A stretch of 64,000 bases of DNA, taken from assembly GCA_963695415.1 (NCBI GenBank), contig CAVOGL010000003.1:62001-126000 (forward strand), in the 5' to 3' direction. The notes under the pieces were generated by a model. The model worked only from the letters and a program-made list of their open reading frames with translations, was not told the DNA's origin and made no database searches. Positions 1-8,880 of this stretch are shown here, piece after piece; position 1 is the first letter of the stretch; every line of letters starts with the position of its first letter. The translations under genes and the position numbers were made by a program. The stretch comes from CAVXWV01 sp963695415 (GTDB taxonomy: Bacteria > Chloroflexota > Anaerolineae > Anaerolineales > UBA4823).

Positions 1-164
1 GCACCTTGTAGTGTCTCAGAATCGGTGCATGGCTGGTCACTTACCCCAGAAGGTACTGAGGCTGTCAGTACCTCGATTGCCTCCCCAGGAAACATTCGAG
101 CGTATCCTTCGTGTACAGCCTGAACCTTGACCGGGTTGTTTGAGGCAACAACGATTTTTTTCAC
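1..164 (-). CDS. yjjX: YjjX-type inosine/xanthosine triphosphatase, N-terminal part (runs off the window start)
   Basis: Only the first 54 codons lie in the window. Translation from the GTG at 164 begins VKKIVVASNNPVKVQAV and continues through VPSGVSDQPC and the DSETLQG region. This matches the start of the YjjX/PF01931 family, which hydrolyses non-canonical purine triphosphates (ITP, XTP) to keep them out of nucleic acids. The SNNPVK stretch is the nucleotide-binding start of the fold, and VPSGVSDQP is the family signature. The GTG shares one base with the TAG stop of the upstream dehydrogenase (TAGTG), so the two are probably translationally coupled. The C-terminal two thirds cannot be judged. 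Confidence 0.82.
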   Translation of the reverse strand, partial: MKKIVVASNNPVKVQAVHEGYARMFPGEAIEVLTASVPSGVSDQPCTDSETLQG

Positions 165-960
165 TAAAGGGTGCCTTTGTACATCCCGCCGTCAACGGTC
201 AGCATCACACCGGTGATATAGGATGCAGCAGGCGAAACCAGGAAGACAGCGGCGTTGGCAAATTCTTCCGGCGTGCCCATCCGTCCCAGGGCGCTGTCCC
301 CGGCTTGTTTGGCGATCTCTTCTTCCACTGTTGTGCCATTTTGCCTGGCGCGATAATCAAGCAGCTCGTAGATGCGCTCTGTCTCCGTCCAGGCAGGCAG
401 GATCGAGTTGAAGCGTACACCCTTGCCTCCCAGCTCGAGCGCCAGGGTCTTGGTCAACCCCACTGTTGCAGCACGCGGATGCTGTTGGAGAGCACCAGGT
501 TGGGGACCGGCTGTTTCACCGAGTAAGATGTGATCGTCAACACGCTCGCAGCCTCGGATTCGTACAGGTGCGGCAGAGCAGCGCGGATCAAGCGCACGTG
601 ACTCATCAGTGAAAGATCGATCGCTTTTGCCCAGGTTTCTTCATCAATCCCTTCGAATTTCCCTGCCGGCGGGCCTCCTGCGTTGGTGACCAGGATATCC
701 AATCCACCCAGTGCCTTTACTGCCTTTGTGACGACATTGGATGGTGTACCATCCGCGCTAATATCGCCCGCGATGGCAAATATTCCCTTTGTACCTGCTT
801 CCGATTGGATATTTTCTGCCGCTTGAGCGATCCTGCCGGTATCACGGCTGTTGACCGCCACAGACACGCCTTCTTTTGCCAATCCAAGGGCTGTTGCATA
901 TCCCAGACCTCGGCTTGCACCCGTAACAAGGGCTCGTTTACCTTGAAGATGTAGATCCAT
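164..960 (-). CDS. Short-chain dehydrogenase/reductase family protein, reading frame broken once
   Basis: The N-terminal part (960 to about 473) has the Rossmann signature TGASRGLG and the NAGG motif. The C-terminal part (about 474 to 164) carries NSILPAWTETERI and ends with a TVDGGMYKGTL tail, as in FabG-like SDRs of about 260 residues. The two halves are in different frames. Joining them near 470-475, by removing two bases or adding one, gives a continuous SNSIRAATVGLTKTLA. At the place of the usual YxxxK catalytic pair the protein reads L-S-N-S-I-R, so the canonical Tyr/Lys are not visible and dehydrogenase activity is doubtful. The substrate is unknown. The start is supported by a GAAAGGAA ribosome site. 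The gene is coupled to yjjX downstream. Confidence 0.8.
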
Positions 961-1064
961 ACTTTATTCCTTTCTAATTTTATTTTAGTGCCTGTTCGGG
1001 AAATGCCCGAGATCGGAACTTTGTATATAATGTTTGTCCATCTACGTGAGGTGGTGCATCGCCA

Positions 1065-1349
1065 TCATAAAATCTCGATGTTTTCTTGCACCACATCGAG
1101 GTCAAACCAGTTCGCCTCGACCCAATTCGCCACTTTCTGCAAGGCGCGCTGAGTGTGCCTGGGGCTGTTACTCACCATTACACAGGCTACGATGGCTTCT
1201 CCCCATGCATCCAGGCTCTCCACCTCGGCTGCGGAGACATTGAATTCACGATGCAGCCGGGAAAGCAAGGGCAGCAGCCGGCTGCGTTTCTCTTTCAAGG
1301 AAGTGCAGCCCGGGATTTGTAGGTGCAGGGTCAACAGTCCGACAGCCAT
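1065..1349 (-). CDS. DUF503 family protein (YlxP-like)
   Basis: This is a 94-residue protein starting MAVGLLTLHLQIPG and containing SLKEKRSRLLPLLSRLHREFNV, the typical core of DUF503. The family is small (90-100 residues) and in many Gram-positive bacteria sits beside the infB/rbfA translation genes, but its biochemical role is not settled. Here it lies 38 bp downstream of lipM on the same strand and is probably cotranscribed with it. Length and motif are complete and no anomaly was seen. Confidence 0.85.
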   Translation of the reverse strand: MAVGLLTLHLQIPGCTSLKEKRSRLLPLLSRLHREFNVSAAEVESLDAWGEAIVACVMVSNSPRHTQRALQKVANWVEANWFDLDVVQENIEIL

Positions 1350-1387
1350 CCTGACTGACGAGTATAACGCGAACGGGGATGCTTGTG

Positions 1388-2236
1388 TCAGCTGCGCCCG
1401 GTCCAGCGCATGTTGGCATATTTTTCATGTTCGAGCTCTCTGGCGCGCAATTCCTCGGATGGGCTGAGCTCTCCGAGGATGAGCTGGAGATCGAGCATCT
1501 CGCTGAAGGCACGTTCAAAGGCATCTGCAGCTTCTTGCCATGCCAGCGGTTTTTCCAGGATGTTTTCCGCGGTAATGGCGCGTGCCAGCAGCCGGCTGCC
1601 AGCCTCGGTGCGCTCGTCTTCGCTGGAGAAATTTAAAACCCGGGTGATACGCCTCAGGTCGCCATACAGAGGGAAGGTACCGTGCTGCAGGACACCATCG
1701 CGGCGGCGCGCCTGAGCGCTGCCCACCAGCTTTTTCCCAGCCACAGTAATTTCGTAATTCGAAGGCACCTCGAAACAAACAGGATTCTGCTCAAGAGATG
1801 AGGGGTTGTTTGCGGGAGCGGTGGGAGCTGGCTTTTCCAGCGCCTCCGCCGGGATGCCCAAAAGGTGCAGGGCATTGAGTATGGCACGCGAAAGGCGCAT
1901 GTAACTTTCGACCACACTGCCCTCCAGCCTGGGATCAGTGGGAGGGGCGATCACGGAATAGGTGAGTTCATCGGTGTGCAGGATGGCACGTCCTCCTGTA
2001 GGTCTGCGCACCAGGTCCCAGCCGTGCTGCTTTAATGCATCCAGATCTACATCGCTGACGGATTGCGCGTAGCCCAACGAAAGGCAGGCGGGCTCCCAGG
2101 CATACAGGCGCAGGGTGGCTGGTGATTCTGATTTACGAACCGCGTCCAGAATGGCTTCATCAACAGCCATGTTCCAAGAACCCCGGCTGGGAGTGTCACG
2201 GATTATTCTCCAGGATGTGAGTGTGAAATCATTCAT
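1388..2236 (-). CDS. lipM: Octanoyl-[acyl carrier protein]:protein N-octanoyltransferase, LipM type
   Basis: This is a 282-residue member of the biotin/lipoate ligase-like acyltransferases. RRPTGGRAILH (about residues 74-84) is the acyl-binding motif, NPVCFEVPS carries the Cys expected to form the thioester, and AGKKLVGSAQ supplies the catalytic Lys. The C-terminal EHEKYANMRW segment resembles the LipM tail and, with the Cys, favours LipM over LplA ligases. LipM moves octanoate from acyl carrier protein to lipoyl domains such as GcvH, the first step of lipoate assembly. LipA is not in this window. It follows the stalked membrane protein gene after 9 bp and precedes DUF503. Lipoate-protein ligase is the alternative name for the family. 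Confidence 0.85.
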   Translation of the reverse strand: MNDFTLTSWRIIRDTPSRGSWNMAVDEAILDAVRKSESPATLRLYAWEPACLSLGYAQSVSDVDLDALKQHGWDLVRRPTGGRAILHTDELTYSVIAPPTDPRLEGSVVESYMRLSRAILNALHLLGIPAEALEKPAPTAPANNPSSLEQNPVCFEVPSNYEITVAGKKLVGSAQARRRDGVLQHGTFPLYGDLRRITRVLNFSSEDERTEAGSRLLARAITAENILEKPLAWQEAADAFERAFSEMLDLQLILGELSPSEELRARELEHEKYANMRWTGRS

Positions 2237-2245
2237 GATTTATGG

Positions 2246-4845
2246 TTATGGGTTTGATGGGTACGGTGTCCAAACGGGTTGGGTTGGCAGTGGATAACCG
2301 CCCACTGGTGTGGATGTCGGCAGCGGGTATGCTCCGGGTGTTGCGGTAATGGTCGTAGATGGCGCCTGGATGGGCGTTGGCGTTGTTAGACTGAGCGCAG
2401 CGCCCAGCAGTTTCAACCTTGCCATGGTGGTGAATGGACTGCGGGCATAATTGCGCCACAGCTCCAGGTAAGCTTCCACTGCCAGTTTTTCATTTCCAGC
2501 CAGCTCTGCAGCCAATCCCAGCAGGTAATAATAACGGTCGCAGGTCCAGGTTGTTTCACACACCAGACCAGGGAAATCTTTCAGGTTTGACAGGTTTGTC
2601 ATCACCGTAACCGGATCTTCTCCGGCAAATAATGCCTGCTCCGCCAGCATCACCTCTCGGTTAAATCGGTTAGGCATGGTAGCAGCCGGCGGCAGGCGGA
2701 ATGGCGGCTCAAGCCAGTTGACCAGGGGCATTTTCGTTTCCGGGTGGCGCGCCAGCATGAAATGCCTGCCACTGCCCATCTTCACCACAGTTTCGCCATT
2801 TTCTCCTTCAAGGATCTGCCATACAGGTTTCGCCGCATCGACGTTATCAACAAGGACTGCCAGCGGATTTGCCAGCGTTTCAGCGATGATCCACAACTCC
2901 GGTTTTTCCAGGGGGCGGTGGCGGGTGACAAACCAGCGTTCCGGGGTGGCATCCCCATCGAAATCCTGGTAACCGGACGAGATCAGGTTCACGCCATGCT
3001 GAAAAAGCCAGGTGTTTGGATCTACCAGGCTGCTTTCTGGCAGGTTTCTGCCGAGGTAGGAAAGTGCTCTGGACGGATCACACAATGGTGCATCCAGGCA
3101 TGCAGCGTAAACGTCTTCGGCTTCCTGGTAGCGGTTTAGGAAATCATTCGCTGGGGTGTGCCACTGTCGTTCGGCGAAGGGAGGCAGCGCTGCCGGATCC
3201 CGCTGGGTGATCGTCTTGAAGTAGTCCAGGGCAGTTTCAAAGTTTCCAATGAGAGCATGTGAAATACCAAGGCGATAAATCCATTCATCTTTTGCATTGG
3301 CTTCATCTGTCGGATCCAGGATTTTTCCTGGAGCGGGTGCCTCTGGTTGGAATACAGGCAGCAGTGCTTCCATCAATTTTATACTCGCCTGTGTATCCCA
3401 ATGCTGCTCTGCGTGGTCAACAATCACGTGGCACAGGGGCAGCTGGCTGTTCTGTGGATCGACGCTGTAATCACTGCCCACGCGACGCAGGAATGTGCCA
3501 TCCCATGCGTATTCAAAGTGGATGGTTACAGGGCAGGCAGGAAAGGTCAATCCATCGAACACCAGGTTGTTTTGCCCGTCAGGATTCTTGATCATTCCCC
3601 AACGGTTGAGAAAGTCGATGTTCAGTTTGGTCTGGTCTTCACCTTCGGCGAAAAACAGCTCCTTTCCTGGCGTTTTTGAGAGGTCAAAGACGCGGGGTAA
3701 GGTGAAATCCTGGACAGGAGTGGTGATTTGCTCTGCCGTCGAAGACCCTGGGGATGTGATGCGCTCATTCGACTTGAACACCACAGCTTCTTCAAACCCA
3801 TCTCCGGTCAGGTCGGAAAGGATAACGCGGGAAGGGATGTTTCCGTTGAAGTCAAATTCATCTGCCAGCGAGTAGGCGCTGAATCCCGAGGGTCCTTCCA
3901 GAAGCCAGATAAAGGCGCTGCCTGCACTTTCAAGCTGAAGCAGGTAGCTGGCGTGGCTTCCCGCCGGCGGCGGTGTCTCTATAATGTAAAGGTTTGAACC
4001 CGGTTCTTTCGACCGGAACCAATCGGGCAAGTATTCAATGGATGTGTCATTGCGGTTAAGCGCAGATGCAATCAGGTTCGCATATATTTCGCTGCCGGCT
4101 TCATCTCCGGATCGCGCCATGCTCTGAGCCAGGCGCCACTGCCAGCCCTCAGTGTGGAGATCATCCGGGAAGCGCAGTATCGCTTCCTTCAGCGCGCTGA
4201 CGGCGTAAGTGAAGGCTGACCAATAACCGGCATTGTCGTCTCCGCGCGCCTTTTGAGTAAGCGTGTTGGGATAATCTTCCATGAAGCGCGCCATCAAGTC
4301 GGCATTCTCGGGCGTCCAATCGCTCAAGCTGTAAACACTGTTGTCATTGATCGGTAAGGCGGGTGTCAGCGTTGGTGGACCCGGCGGGGTGAGGGTCGCG
4401 GGCAAGGTTCCTGTTGGACTGGGCGTCAGCGTGATGGTGGGTGTGAGGGTGTGCCTGAGAGTCGAGGTCGGTGATGGGGTAATCGAGGGAGATGTTGTTG
4501 GGCTGGCGGTGGCGGAGGGATGCAGCGTGGGCACCGTGGCGCGCAGCAGCGCATCGAATCGCGGGCGGATGCGCGGGTAGGCGGCAACGATCAGGATCAA
4601 GGCGATGATCAGAAGAGTTAAAACAACCAGCTGGGTCAGATAGAACTGGGTTTTTTTGACCTCTGGGGGAAGTGCCTCTGAAGGAGGTGCCTCTGCAGGA
4701 GGTGCCTCTGCAGGAGGTGCCTCTGGAGGAGGTGCCTCTGGAGGAGGTGCCTCTGGAGGAGTGCCTCTGGAGGAAGTGCCTCTGAAGGAGGTGCCTCTGG
4801 AGGAGATGTCTCTGAAGGAGGTGGGGTTGGCGGTTCTGAGTCCAT
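2246..4845 (-). CDS. Membrane-anchored protein with repetitive Pro/Glu tail, Thr/Pro stalk and large extracytoplasmic region, one frameshift
   Basis: The full gene seems to start at ATG 4845 (MDSEPPTPPPSETS). A cytoplasmic tail of pentapeptides of PPEAP type, encoded by 15-bp repeats, precedes one transmembrane helix (about LVVLTLLIIALILIVAAY) and a Ser/Thr/Pro-rich stalk. About 700 extracytoplasmic residues follow, and a Pro/Thr-rich C-terminus. The tail and the rest are out of frame because one 15-bp repeat (near 4760) has lost a base. Without that loss the protein would be about 866 residues. The globular part has TPR-like helical stretches (for example YYLLGLAAELAGNEKLAVEAYLE, shortened here to its pattern) and a segment ISSGYQDFDGDATPERWF like FG-GAP/VCBS-type loops. 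No enzyme motif is seen. Divergent from the solute-binding gene, upstream of lipM. Confidence 0.6.
4672..4820 (-). repeat. 15-bp tandem repeat, ten units, inside the N-terminus of the stalked membrane protein
   Basis: On the plus strand the unit is GTGCCTCTGGAGGAG with changes at two positions. Nine units are 15 bp and one, near 4750-4763, is 14 bp. On the coding strand each unit gives Pro-Pro-Glu/Ser/Ala-Glu/Ala-Ala/Pro. Because 15 is divisible by three, changing copy number would only lengthen or shorten the tail, while the short unit shifts the frame. Confidence 0.9.
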
Positions 4846-5028
4846 CGTCCGCAGGTTATGCGCGTCGCATCCTTTCTCTGGCAGGTATTCCGGCTGGCTG
4901 CACCTGCCTTTCTGAGCAGGAGGTGATTATACTGGATTAAACATTGACCACTTGGTAAACTTAATCTTGCTTCATGTAGCGTAGAAGGCATGGGGGTTCG
5001 CCCCACCAACCCTTAAACAGGACTGAAC

Positions 5029-6384
5029 TTGAAATTTATCCCAGGTATGCTTAAACCATTTACTCAATTTTCACTGGTAATGGGTTTGGTGGTTATGTTG
5101 GTGATGTCTGCCTGTTCATCCCCGCAGTCTATGGAGACAGCGACGACCACCACGACAGCCACTGCTTCCCCCGAACCTGAGCCGACGTCTACGCTGGAAC
5201 CTGCAACGGCGACACCGGAAATTATGGCAGGTACGGTGACCATCTGGCACAGCCTGGGAGATACAGAGATCCAGACACTGGTCCGGGTGATTGCGGATTT
5301 CCAGAACATCTACCCGGATTCACAGTTTGACGTCCTCTACCTGCCGGAAGAGATCCTGCTAAACCGCTACCAAATGGCACACCAGGAAGGCAGGGCGCCG
5401 GCTCTATTAATCGGTCCGCTGAACTGGGTGCCAGAATTAGCCAGCGGTGATTGGGTGCAGGATCTGGAGCCCATACTTTCACCTGATCTCAAAGAGCAGA
5501 TCAACCCGGCGGCGCTGCAAACCGCCTACTCCGCTGGGCGCCTTACCGCTTTACCTTACACCATGGAGGGCGTCGTTTTGTACCGCAACGGCAACCTGGT
5601 ACTTGAAACGCCAGCGACCTGGGACGAACTGGTTGAACTGTCTCTAAATGTGACCCAGGGGGAGGTCATCGGCGCCTACCTCGACCGCGGTTTTTATTAT
5701 TCAGCCGGTCACCTTTATGCGAACGGGGGCGCACTCTTCAATCCAGACGGGTCGCCTGCTTTCAATTCACCTGAAGGGCTGGAATGGATCAGCCTGCTGC
5801 AATCATTTGAGACTGCCGGTCCGGTCGATTTCCTCACAGACAATGACATCGAGCGCTTCAAGCAGAGCCTGGTTGGTTTTGTGGTTGGTACAACAACCGC
5901 CCGTGAGCAGCTGGCTGAGGCGGTGGGGTCGACCAATCTGAAGATCGACCGCTGGCCTGCTGGACTTTCGGGATTCGTCATCCCGGAAATGGTTTACCTG
6001 AACAACCAGGTCAGCGGCATGGATGCGAATCTTGCCGGGCTTTTCCTCGAATTCATGCTCTCACCTGAGGCACAGCTGCACTTTGCTTCAATTGGACGGA
6101 TTCCGGTGGTTGATTTGCCCGAAGGTGCAGCCAGCACAATGGATCCATTGACCCAGAAAGCTTGGGCAGCGCTTTTGGACGGCAGCCCATATCCTCCTGA
6201 TGACCTGGTGGAACTTTACTCAACTGCGTTAAATGAGGCTTTGCAGGCAATTTTCCGTGGCGACCTTACCCCTCAAGAGGGACTCAGCTCTGCGGAAACC
6301 GTCATCATGGAAGCTCAAGCCGCAGCCCCAGATGGAGTCCCACCTGGTAATCAAAACGGGGAGCAGGAAAATCCATATCCGTAA
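5029..6384 (+). CDS. ABC-type sugar solute-binding lipoprotein (family 1)
   Basis: The protein has up to 451 residues. A signal peptide runs to the lipobox VMSAC, followed by a Thr/Pro/Glu-rich linker, then GTVTIWHSLGDTE (about residue 67), the usual first strand of maltose-type binding proteins. LPYTMEGVVLYRNG and FVIPEMVYLNNQV are hinge and second-lobe elements. It should capture an oligosaccharide outside the membrane for an ABC importer, but no permease genes lie next to it. TTG 5029 is the longest start; ATG 5047, closer to the hydrophobic core, is equally possible. The next gene is a GH13 glycosidase 21 bp downstream, which suggests alpha-glucan or maltodextrin use. The C-terminus is unstructured and Pro/Asn/Gly-rich. 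Confidence 0.85.
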   Translation: MKFIPGMLKPFTQFSLVMGLVVMLVMSACSSPQSMETATTTTTATASPEPEPTSTLEPATATPEIMAGTVTIWHSLGDTEIQTLVRVIADFQNIYPDSQFDVLYLPEEILLNRYQMAHQEGRAPALLIGPLNWVPELASGDWVQDLEPILSPDLKEQINPAALQTAYSAGRLTALPYTMEGVVLYRNGNLVLETPATWDELVELSLNVTQGEVIGAYLDRGFYYSAGHLYANGGALFNPDGSPAFNSPEGLEWISLLQSFETAGPVDFLTDNDIERFKQSLVGFVVGTTTAREQLAEAVGSTNLKIDRWPAGLSGFVIPEMVYLNNQVSGMDANLAGLFLEFMLSPEAQLHFASIGRIPVVDLPEGAASTMDPLTQKAWAALLDGSPYPPDDLVELYSTALNEALQAIFRGDLTPQEGLSSAETVIMEAQAAAPDGVPPGNQNGEQENPYP

Positions 6385-6405
6385 GCCTTATCTCATGGAG
6401 GTGTT

Positions 6406-7828
6406 ATGAGTGTGCCTGATTGGGTAAAAGATGCCATCTTTTACCAGATCTTTCCGGATCGTTTTGCCAACGGAGATACGGGCAACGACCCTGTTAATGT
6501 GCACCCCTGGGGTGCGGCGCCATCCAGGCATGGTTTCCAGGGCGGTGACTTGCGAGGCATTGCCGGAAAATTGGATTACCTTGATTGACCTTGGGATCAA
6601 TGCCATCTACCTCAACCCAATCTTCAAGGCACACTCGAACCACCGTTATGACACGGTCGATTATTACCAGATTGACCCACGTTTGGGCAGCCTGCAAGAT
6701 TTCGATCACCTGGTTAATTCTGCCCATCCGCGCGGGGTGCGCGTTATCCTGGATGGAGTTTTTAATCACTGCGGGCGCGGTTTCTTTGGATTCACCGATC
6801 TTTTAGAAAATGGTGACCATTCAGAATATCTAGACTGGTTTCACATCAAACGTTTCCCGCTGGATGCCTACTCACCGGGCAAAGCGGAAAATTATTTGGG
6901 GTGGTGGGATCATAAAAGCCTCCCAAAATTCAACACTTCCAACCAGTACGTGCGCGAGTACCTTTTCCGCGTGGCAGAACACTGGATCCACCAGGGAGCT
7001 GATGGGTGGCGGCTCGATGTGCCCAACGAGATCGATGATGACAGCTTTTGGGCGGAATTCCGCCAGCGGGTGAAATCTGTGAACCCTCAGGCATACTTAC
7101 TGGGCGAGATCTGGACTCAGGACCGGCGCTGGGTGGGTGATGGACATTTTGACGGCTTGATGAATTACCCCCTTCGCGAGGCTGTACTTGACCTGCTCAA
7201 CGGTGAAGCATCAAAAGCCTCAGACTTCACCGAGCGCATCGATGATCTCTTGAGTTTTTACCCACGTGAGAACACTTACTCCATGTTCCTGCCATTAGGC
7301 TCGCACGACACAGAACGGATATATACGCTCCTGGGAGGAGATGTACACAAAGTTAAGCTGGCTTATGCGTTTTATTTTGCCTTTCCCGGAGCCCCAGCGG
7401 TTTATTATGGGGACGAGATCGGCACCCCTGGCGGGAAGGACCCTGAATGCCGCGCGGCTTTTCCCTGGGATGGCAAAGGCTGGTTGACGGAGCTGCGCGC
7501 GTGGGTGAAACATCTTGCCGGGTTGAGGAGCCGTCATACCGCTTTGCGCCAGGGCGACTTTCGCCGGTTGGTGGTTGACGATGAGTGTCGCTGTTACGCC
7601 TTTGCGCGCAGCGTCTGCGGCGATCGCGGAGAAGGAGATGAAACGATTGCCGTGGTGATAAACCCCAGCGCGAAACCTGTATCGGTCCGCTTGAATTCGG
7701 AATTATTAGGGTGGGATGAAGGGTTTGGAGTCACAGACCTGCTTTCAGACGCTGGTTGGGGGGTTCATGATCAGGTCGTCTCTTTAGACCTCGCCCCTTG
7801 GAGTACAATATATTTGACCCGGCGATAG
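6406..7828 (+). CDS. GH13 alpha-glycosidase (cyclomaltodextrinase/neopullulanase-like), one frameshift
   Basis: From ATG 6406 (GGAGG at 6397) the frame reads VKDAIFYQIFPDRFANGD and stops at 6588. The remaining catalytic domain is in the next frame to 7828. Removing one C of the CC at 6579-6580 gives KLDYLIDLGINAIYLNPIF and a 473-residue enzyme. GH13 regions are present: DGVFNHCG, GWRLDVPNE (nucleophile Asp), LGEIW (acid/base Glu) and GSHDTERI (third Asp). There is no signal peptide and no starch-binding module, so it is probably a cytoplasmic enzyme acting on imported maltodextrins. It follows the sugar-binding lipoprotein. The exact specificity cannot be assigned from motifs. The break may be a base-calling error. 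Confidence 0.85.
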
Positions 7829-7883
7829 TCCATTCAATGGGGTTATCCAGTAAAAGATCCTGTTTGAATTTCTGGAGGTGCTT

Positions 7884-8342
7884 ATGTTAGCTGAATTTAA
7901 AAAGTTTGCGTTGAGGGGGAACGTGGTTGATCTGGCAGTGGGTGTGGTCATCGGTGGAGCTTTTGGCGCCATCGTAAACTCACTGGTCAACGACATAATT
8001 ATGCCCCCGGTGGGCTTGCTGCTTGGCGGGGTGAACTTCGAGAACCTGATGTGGGTGATGAAAGCCGGGGATCCGGCGCCCCCTTACATGACCCCGGCAG
8101 ATGCCGCTGCGGCGGGTGCAGTCACGATGAATTACGGTCAGTTCATCAGCGTAATCATCACCTTTTTAATTGTTGTCTGGGTCGTCTTCCTGCTGGTAAA
8201 AGCGATCAACCGTTTGTCCGATATTGGCAAGGAACCCGCTGTGCCTGAGGCACCTACCACAAAAGAATGCCCCTTCTGCAACAGCGAAATTTCCATCAAG
8301 GCAGTGCGTTGTCCTTTCTGCACTTCGGAACTGGGCAGCTGA
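7884..8342 (+). CDS. mscL: Large-conductance mechanosensitive channel with C-terminal zinc ribbon
   Basis: Start at ATG 7884, five bases after GGAGG. Residues 1-50 carry the MscL pattern FALRGNVVDLAVGVVIGG, the pore-lining first helix. A second helix reads FISVIITFLIVVWVVFLLV. Instead of the usual C-terminal helical bundle, the tail has CPFCNSEISIKAVRCPFC, a CxxC...CxxC zinc ribbon. The channel opens at high membrane tension and releases solutes after osmotic downshock. The ribbon lies on the cytoplasmic side and could replace the assembly bundle or bind a partner. Length (152 residues) is normal for the family. The gene stands alone between the glycosidase and the Kor operon. Confidence 0.93.
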   Translation: MLAEFKKFALRGNVVDLAVGVVIGGAFGAIVNSLVNDIIMPPVGLLLGGVNFENLMWVMKAGDPAPPYMTPADAAAAGAVTMNYGQFISVIITFLIVVWVVFLLVKAINRLSDIGKEPAVPEAPTTKECPFCNSEISIKAVRCPFCTSELGS

Positions 8343-8626
8343 GACGGGTTCTCAGTCATTCATGAATTTTTTCCGGTCAAGCAAGTGATCTTATACACTT
8401 GGCGAGAATAATAAAATACACTACGCTAATGGTGATGAAACATAGCGGTGTTGTGTGCAAGTACACAGGCACAAGGTTCGAAGGGAATTCCTGGCTGCGA
8501 TTGGTATGAAAAACCCTTCGAAGAACAAAAAAGATAATTGGTTGAACAACGGGTGTTCAGCTTCCAGGCACATTGGTGATTTTACTGGTAAAGGAACGAT
8601 ATTGCTTTCGCTAAAGGAGGCAGACA
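8343..8626. other. Intergenic region before the 2-oxoacid oxidoreductase operon
   Basis: This 284-bp stretch has no convincing gene. A 65-codon plus-strand frame (8455-8649) overlaps the ferredoxin gene in another frame and has no family resemblance. The only clear signal is the strong ribosome site AAGGAGG at 8614-8620 ahead of the ferredoxin start. AT-rich sequence near 8385-8430 could hold a promoter, but I could not pick a convincing -35/-10 pair. Confidence 0.5.
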
Positions 8627-8872
8627 ATGCCTGTAAAGGGATGGGTTGAAGTTAATCAGCTTTATTGTAAAGGCTGCGAGATCTGCATTCCTTCATGCCC
8701 ACAGGATGTTCTGGCGATAGATATGGATACCATGACCCCCAAAGGTTACCATCCTGTCCATTTAGTAAAGGATGGCTGTACTGGGTGTGCGATCTGTGCG
8801 GTGGTGTGTCCTGACGGCGCTTTGACAGTTTACCGGGAGGTGCCTGTGCGCACAGACCGGGCGAAACAGTAG
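8627..8872 (+). CDS. korD: 2-oxoacid:ferredoxin oxidoreductase, delta (4Fe-4S ferredoxin) subunit
   Basis: This is an 81-residue two-cluster ferredoxin. Motif CKGCEICIPSCP (about residues 14-25) and motif CTGCAICAVVCP (about 51-62) each supply Cys ligands for a [4Fe-4S] cluster. It passes electrons between the thiamine-diphosphate catalytic subunit and external ferredoxin in the KorABCD/VorABCD complexes. It is the first gene of a D-A-B-C operon and is followed after 8 bp by the alpha subunit. Start ATG 8627 sits six bases from AAGGAGG. Ferredoxin-linked 2-oxoacid oxidation points to anaerobic metabolism. Confidence 0.92.
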   Translation: MPVKGWVEVNQLYCKGCEICIPSCPQDVLAIDMDTMTPKGYHPVHLVKDGCTGCAICAVVCPDGALTVYREVPVRTDRAKQ

Positions 8873-8880
8873 GAGGAACG

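Noticed and set aside
4926..4954. Minus-strand promoter with TATAAT at 4926-4931
   Set aside because: No acceptable -35 box lies 16-18 bp upstream (CAAGTG only), so I did not list it.
4344..5009. Minus-strand frame of 221 codons rich in RGTS and LLQRH repeats
   Set aside because: It is one of the wrong frames of the 15-bp repeat and overlaps the better-supported membrane protein and the divergent promoter region.
8455..8649. 64-codon plus-strand frame ahead of the ferredoxin
   Set aside because: It overlaps the korD start in another frame and lacks a family match; the strong ribosome site belongs to korD.
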